From: JAYYZW01 sp036339995
GTDB taxonomy: Bacteria; Pseudomonadota; Gammaproteobacteria; Ga0077536
Direction of reading: 5' to 3'
NCBI GenBank assembly: GCA_036339995.1
Contig: JAYYZW010000028.1
Span: forward strand, 1-33,184
Length of the DNA: 33,184 nt
The notes below the pieces were generated by a model. The model had not been told where the DNA came from and ran no database searches. It was given only the letters and a program-made list of their open reading frames with translations. This document shows positions 32,427 through 33,184 of this stretch, piece by piece. Numbering within the stretch: the first letter of the stretch is position 1; each line of letters begins with the position of its first letter. A program made the position numbers and the translations under genes.

Positions 32427-33184
32427 TCATTTAACGTCGATTCGCACGAGCGCTGCCGCCTGCCGCGCCTTTTCCCGCGCATCTTCGATCGTATCACCGC
32501 GGGCGAGTGCGACCGCCAAGCGTGGCTTGCCGCTGACTTCGGGTTTCCCGAAGATGCGGATATCCGAACCCGGCTGCGACATGGCTTCCACGGCGCCGGT
32601 GTAACTGATATCGGTGCCGTTTCCTATACCGAGAATTGCACAACTCGCGGCCGGCCCGAACTGTTCGATGGCCGGCAATTTTACGCCGAGCATTGCCCGC
32701 ACGTGCAAGGCGAATTCGGAGAGAGGCTGAGAGATCATCGTCACCAAGCCGGTGTCGTGCGGCCGTGGCGATACCTCGCTGAATAAAACCTCCGTTCCTT
32801 TGATGAACAACTCCACACCGAAAATTCCATGTCCGCCGAGCGCTCCCGTCACGGCTGCGGCGATTTCGCGAGCGCGCTCATAGGCCGTTTCACCCATCGT
32901 CTGGGGTTGCCAGGATTCACGATAGTCCCCCTCCACCTGGACATGCCCGATCGGTGCGCAAAAGCTGGTACCGCCCGCATGTCTTACCGTGAGCAGCGTT
33001 ATCTCGTATTCGAAATCGACGATACCCTCGACGATGACGCGCTCGCGCGCCGCGCGACCTCCGCTAATGGCGTGCTTCCAGGCGGAAGCGCTTTCGGTGA
33101 TTTCGCGGACCGTAACCTGCCCCTTGCCCGATGAGCTCATTACCGGCTTAACGACACACGGCACACCAATAGCCTCTATCGCTT
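32427..33184 (-). CDS. purT: Formate-dependent phosphoribosylglycinamide formyltransferase, C-terminal part
   Basis: ATP-grasp enzyme that formylates GAR with formate and ATP in purine synthesis, an alternative to folate-dependent PurN. About the last 252 residues are visible; the gene continues past the window edge and its start is outside. Signatures are CVVKPVMSSSGKGQ (ATP binding), FCAPIGHVQVEGDYRESWQPQ, GHGIFGVELFIKG, EVSPRPHDTGLVT and the C-terminal GKPEVSGKPRLAVALA. No frame break is seen in the visible portion. Confidence 0.96.
   Translation of the reverse strand, partial: AIEAIGVPCVVKPVMSSSGKGQVTVREITESASAWKHAISGGRAARERVIVEGIVDFEYEITLLTVRHAGGTSFCAPIGHVQVEGDYRESWQPQTMGETAYERAREIAAAVTGALGGHGIFGVELFIKGTEVLFSEVSPRPHDTGLVTMISQPLSEFALHVRAMLGVKLPAIEQFGPAASCAILGIGNGTDISYTGAVEAMSQPGSDIRIFGKPEVSGKPRLAVALARGDTIEDAREKARQAAALVRIDVK

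Noticed and set aside
1..33184. CRISPR arrays, tRNA genes, prophage or toxin-antitoxin modules, and a novel defence or biosynthetic system
   Set aside because: I saw no regularly spaced repeats, no tRNA-like T-loop and acceptor patterns, and no phage or defence proteins. The genes are conserved housekeeping families in a familiar order.

Overview
The window is a chromosomal housekeeping segment from a non-enteric gammaproteobacterium, probably a free-living or environmental one. I base that on the gene order (mla remnant, ibaG, murA, hisGDC, degS, petABC, sspAB, dolP, diaA, yraN, lpoA, rsmI, rnpB, then the division and cell wall cluster), which resembles Pseudomonas-like and xanthomonad-like gammaproteobacteria. 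The cytochrome bc1 operon, the SspA/SspB pair, the LpoA lipoprotein and the short-form HisG fit the same assignment. Genus or species cannot be read from the sequence. Nearly every long reading frame belongs to a well-known family.

Layout: positions 1-15262 (minus strand) hold a complete dcw cluster in canonical order: mraZ, rsmH, ftsL, ftsI, murE, murF, mraY, murD, ftsW, murG, murC, murB, ddl, ftsQ and the start of ftsA. Most neighbours overlap by a few bases, so the cluster looks like one translationally coupled transcript. A strong sigma70-type promoter and a phased row of MraZ boxes sit upstream of mraZ. At 15708-16138 (minus) is the RNase P RNA, carrying a very long GC-rich hairpin, with rsmI upstream on the same strand. 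Divergent from rsmI run lpoA, yraN, diaA and dolP (17027-20779, plus), which serve the outer membrane, peptidoglycan synthesis and replication initiation.

Positions 20798-24458 (minus) encode the cytochrome bc1 complex (petA, petB, petC) followed by sspA and sspB. A 437-base divergent intergenic region separates petA from degS (24896-26023, plus), the periplasmic envelope-stress protease. Between degS and hisC lies a 141-base element with 31-base perfect terminal inverted repeats, which looks like a MITE. Positions 26191-31604 (minus) carry mlaC, ibaG, murA, hisG, hisD and hisC. The usual upstream mlaF, mlaE and mlaD genes and the mlaB gene are missing here. A 24-base-pair perfect hairpin sits between ibaG and murA. 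After a 391-base stretch with no recognisable gene come gloA and the 3' part of purT.

The main themes are peptidoglycan precursor synthesis (MurA to MurG, Ddl, MraY), septal synthesis and division (FtsI, FtsL, FtsQ, FtsW, FtsA, LpoA), outer-membrane homeostasis (MlaC, DolP, DegS), respiration (PetABC) and histidine synthesis. I did not find a previously undescribed system. The points most worth following up are the orphan mlaC, the two inverted-repeat elements, the enlarged RNase P hairpin and the MraZ operator.
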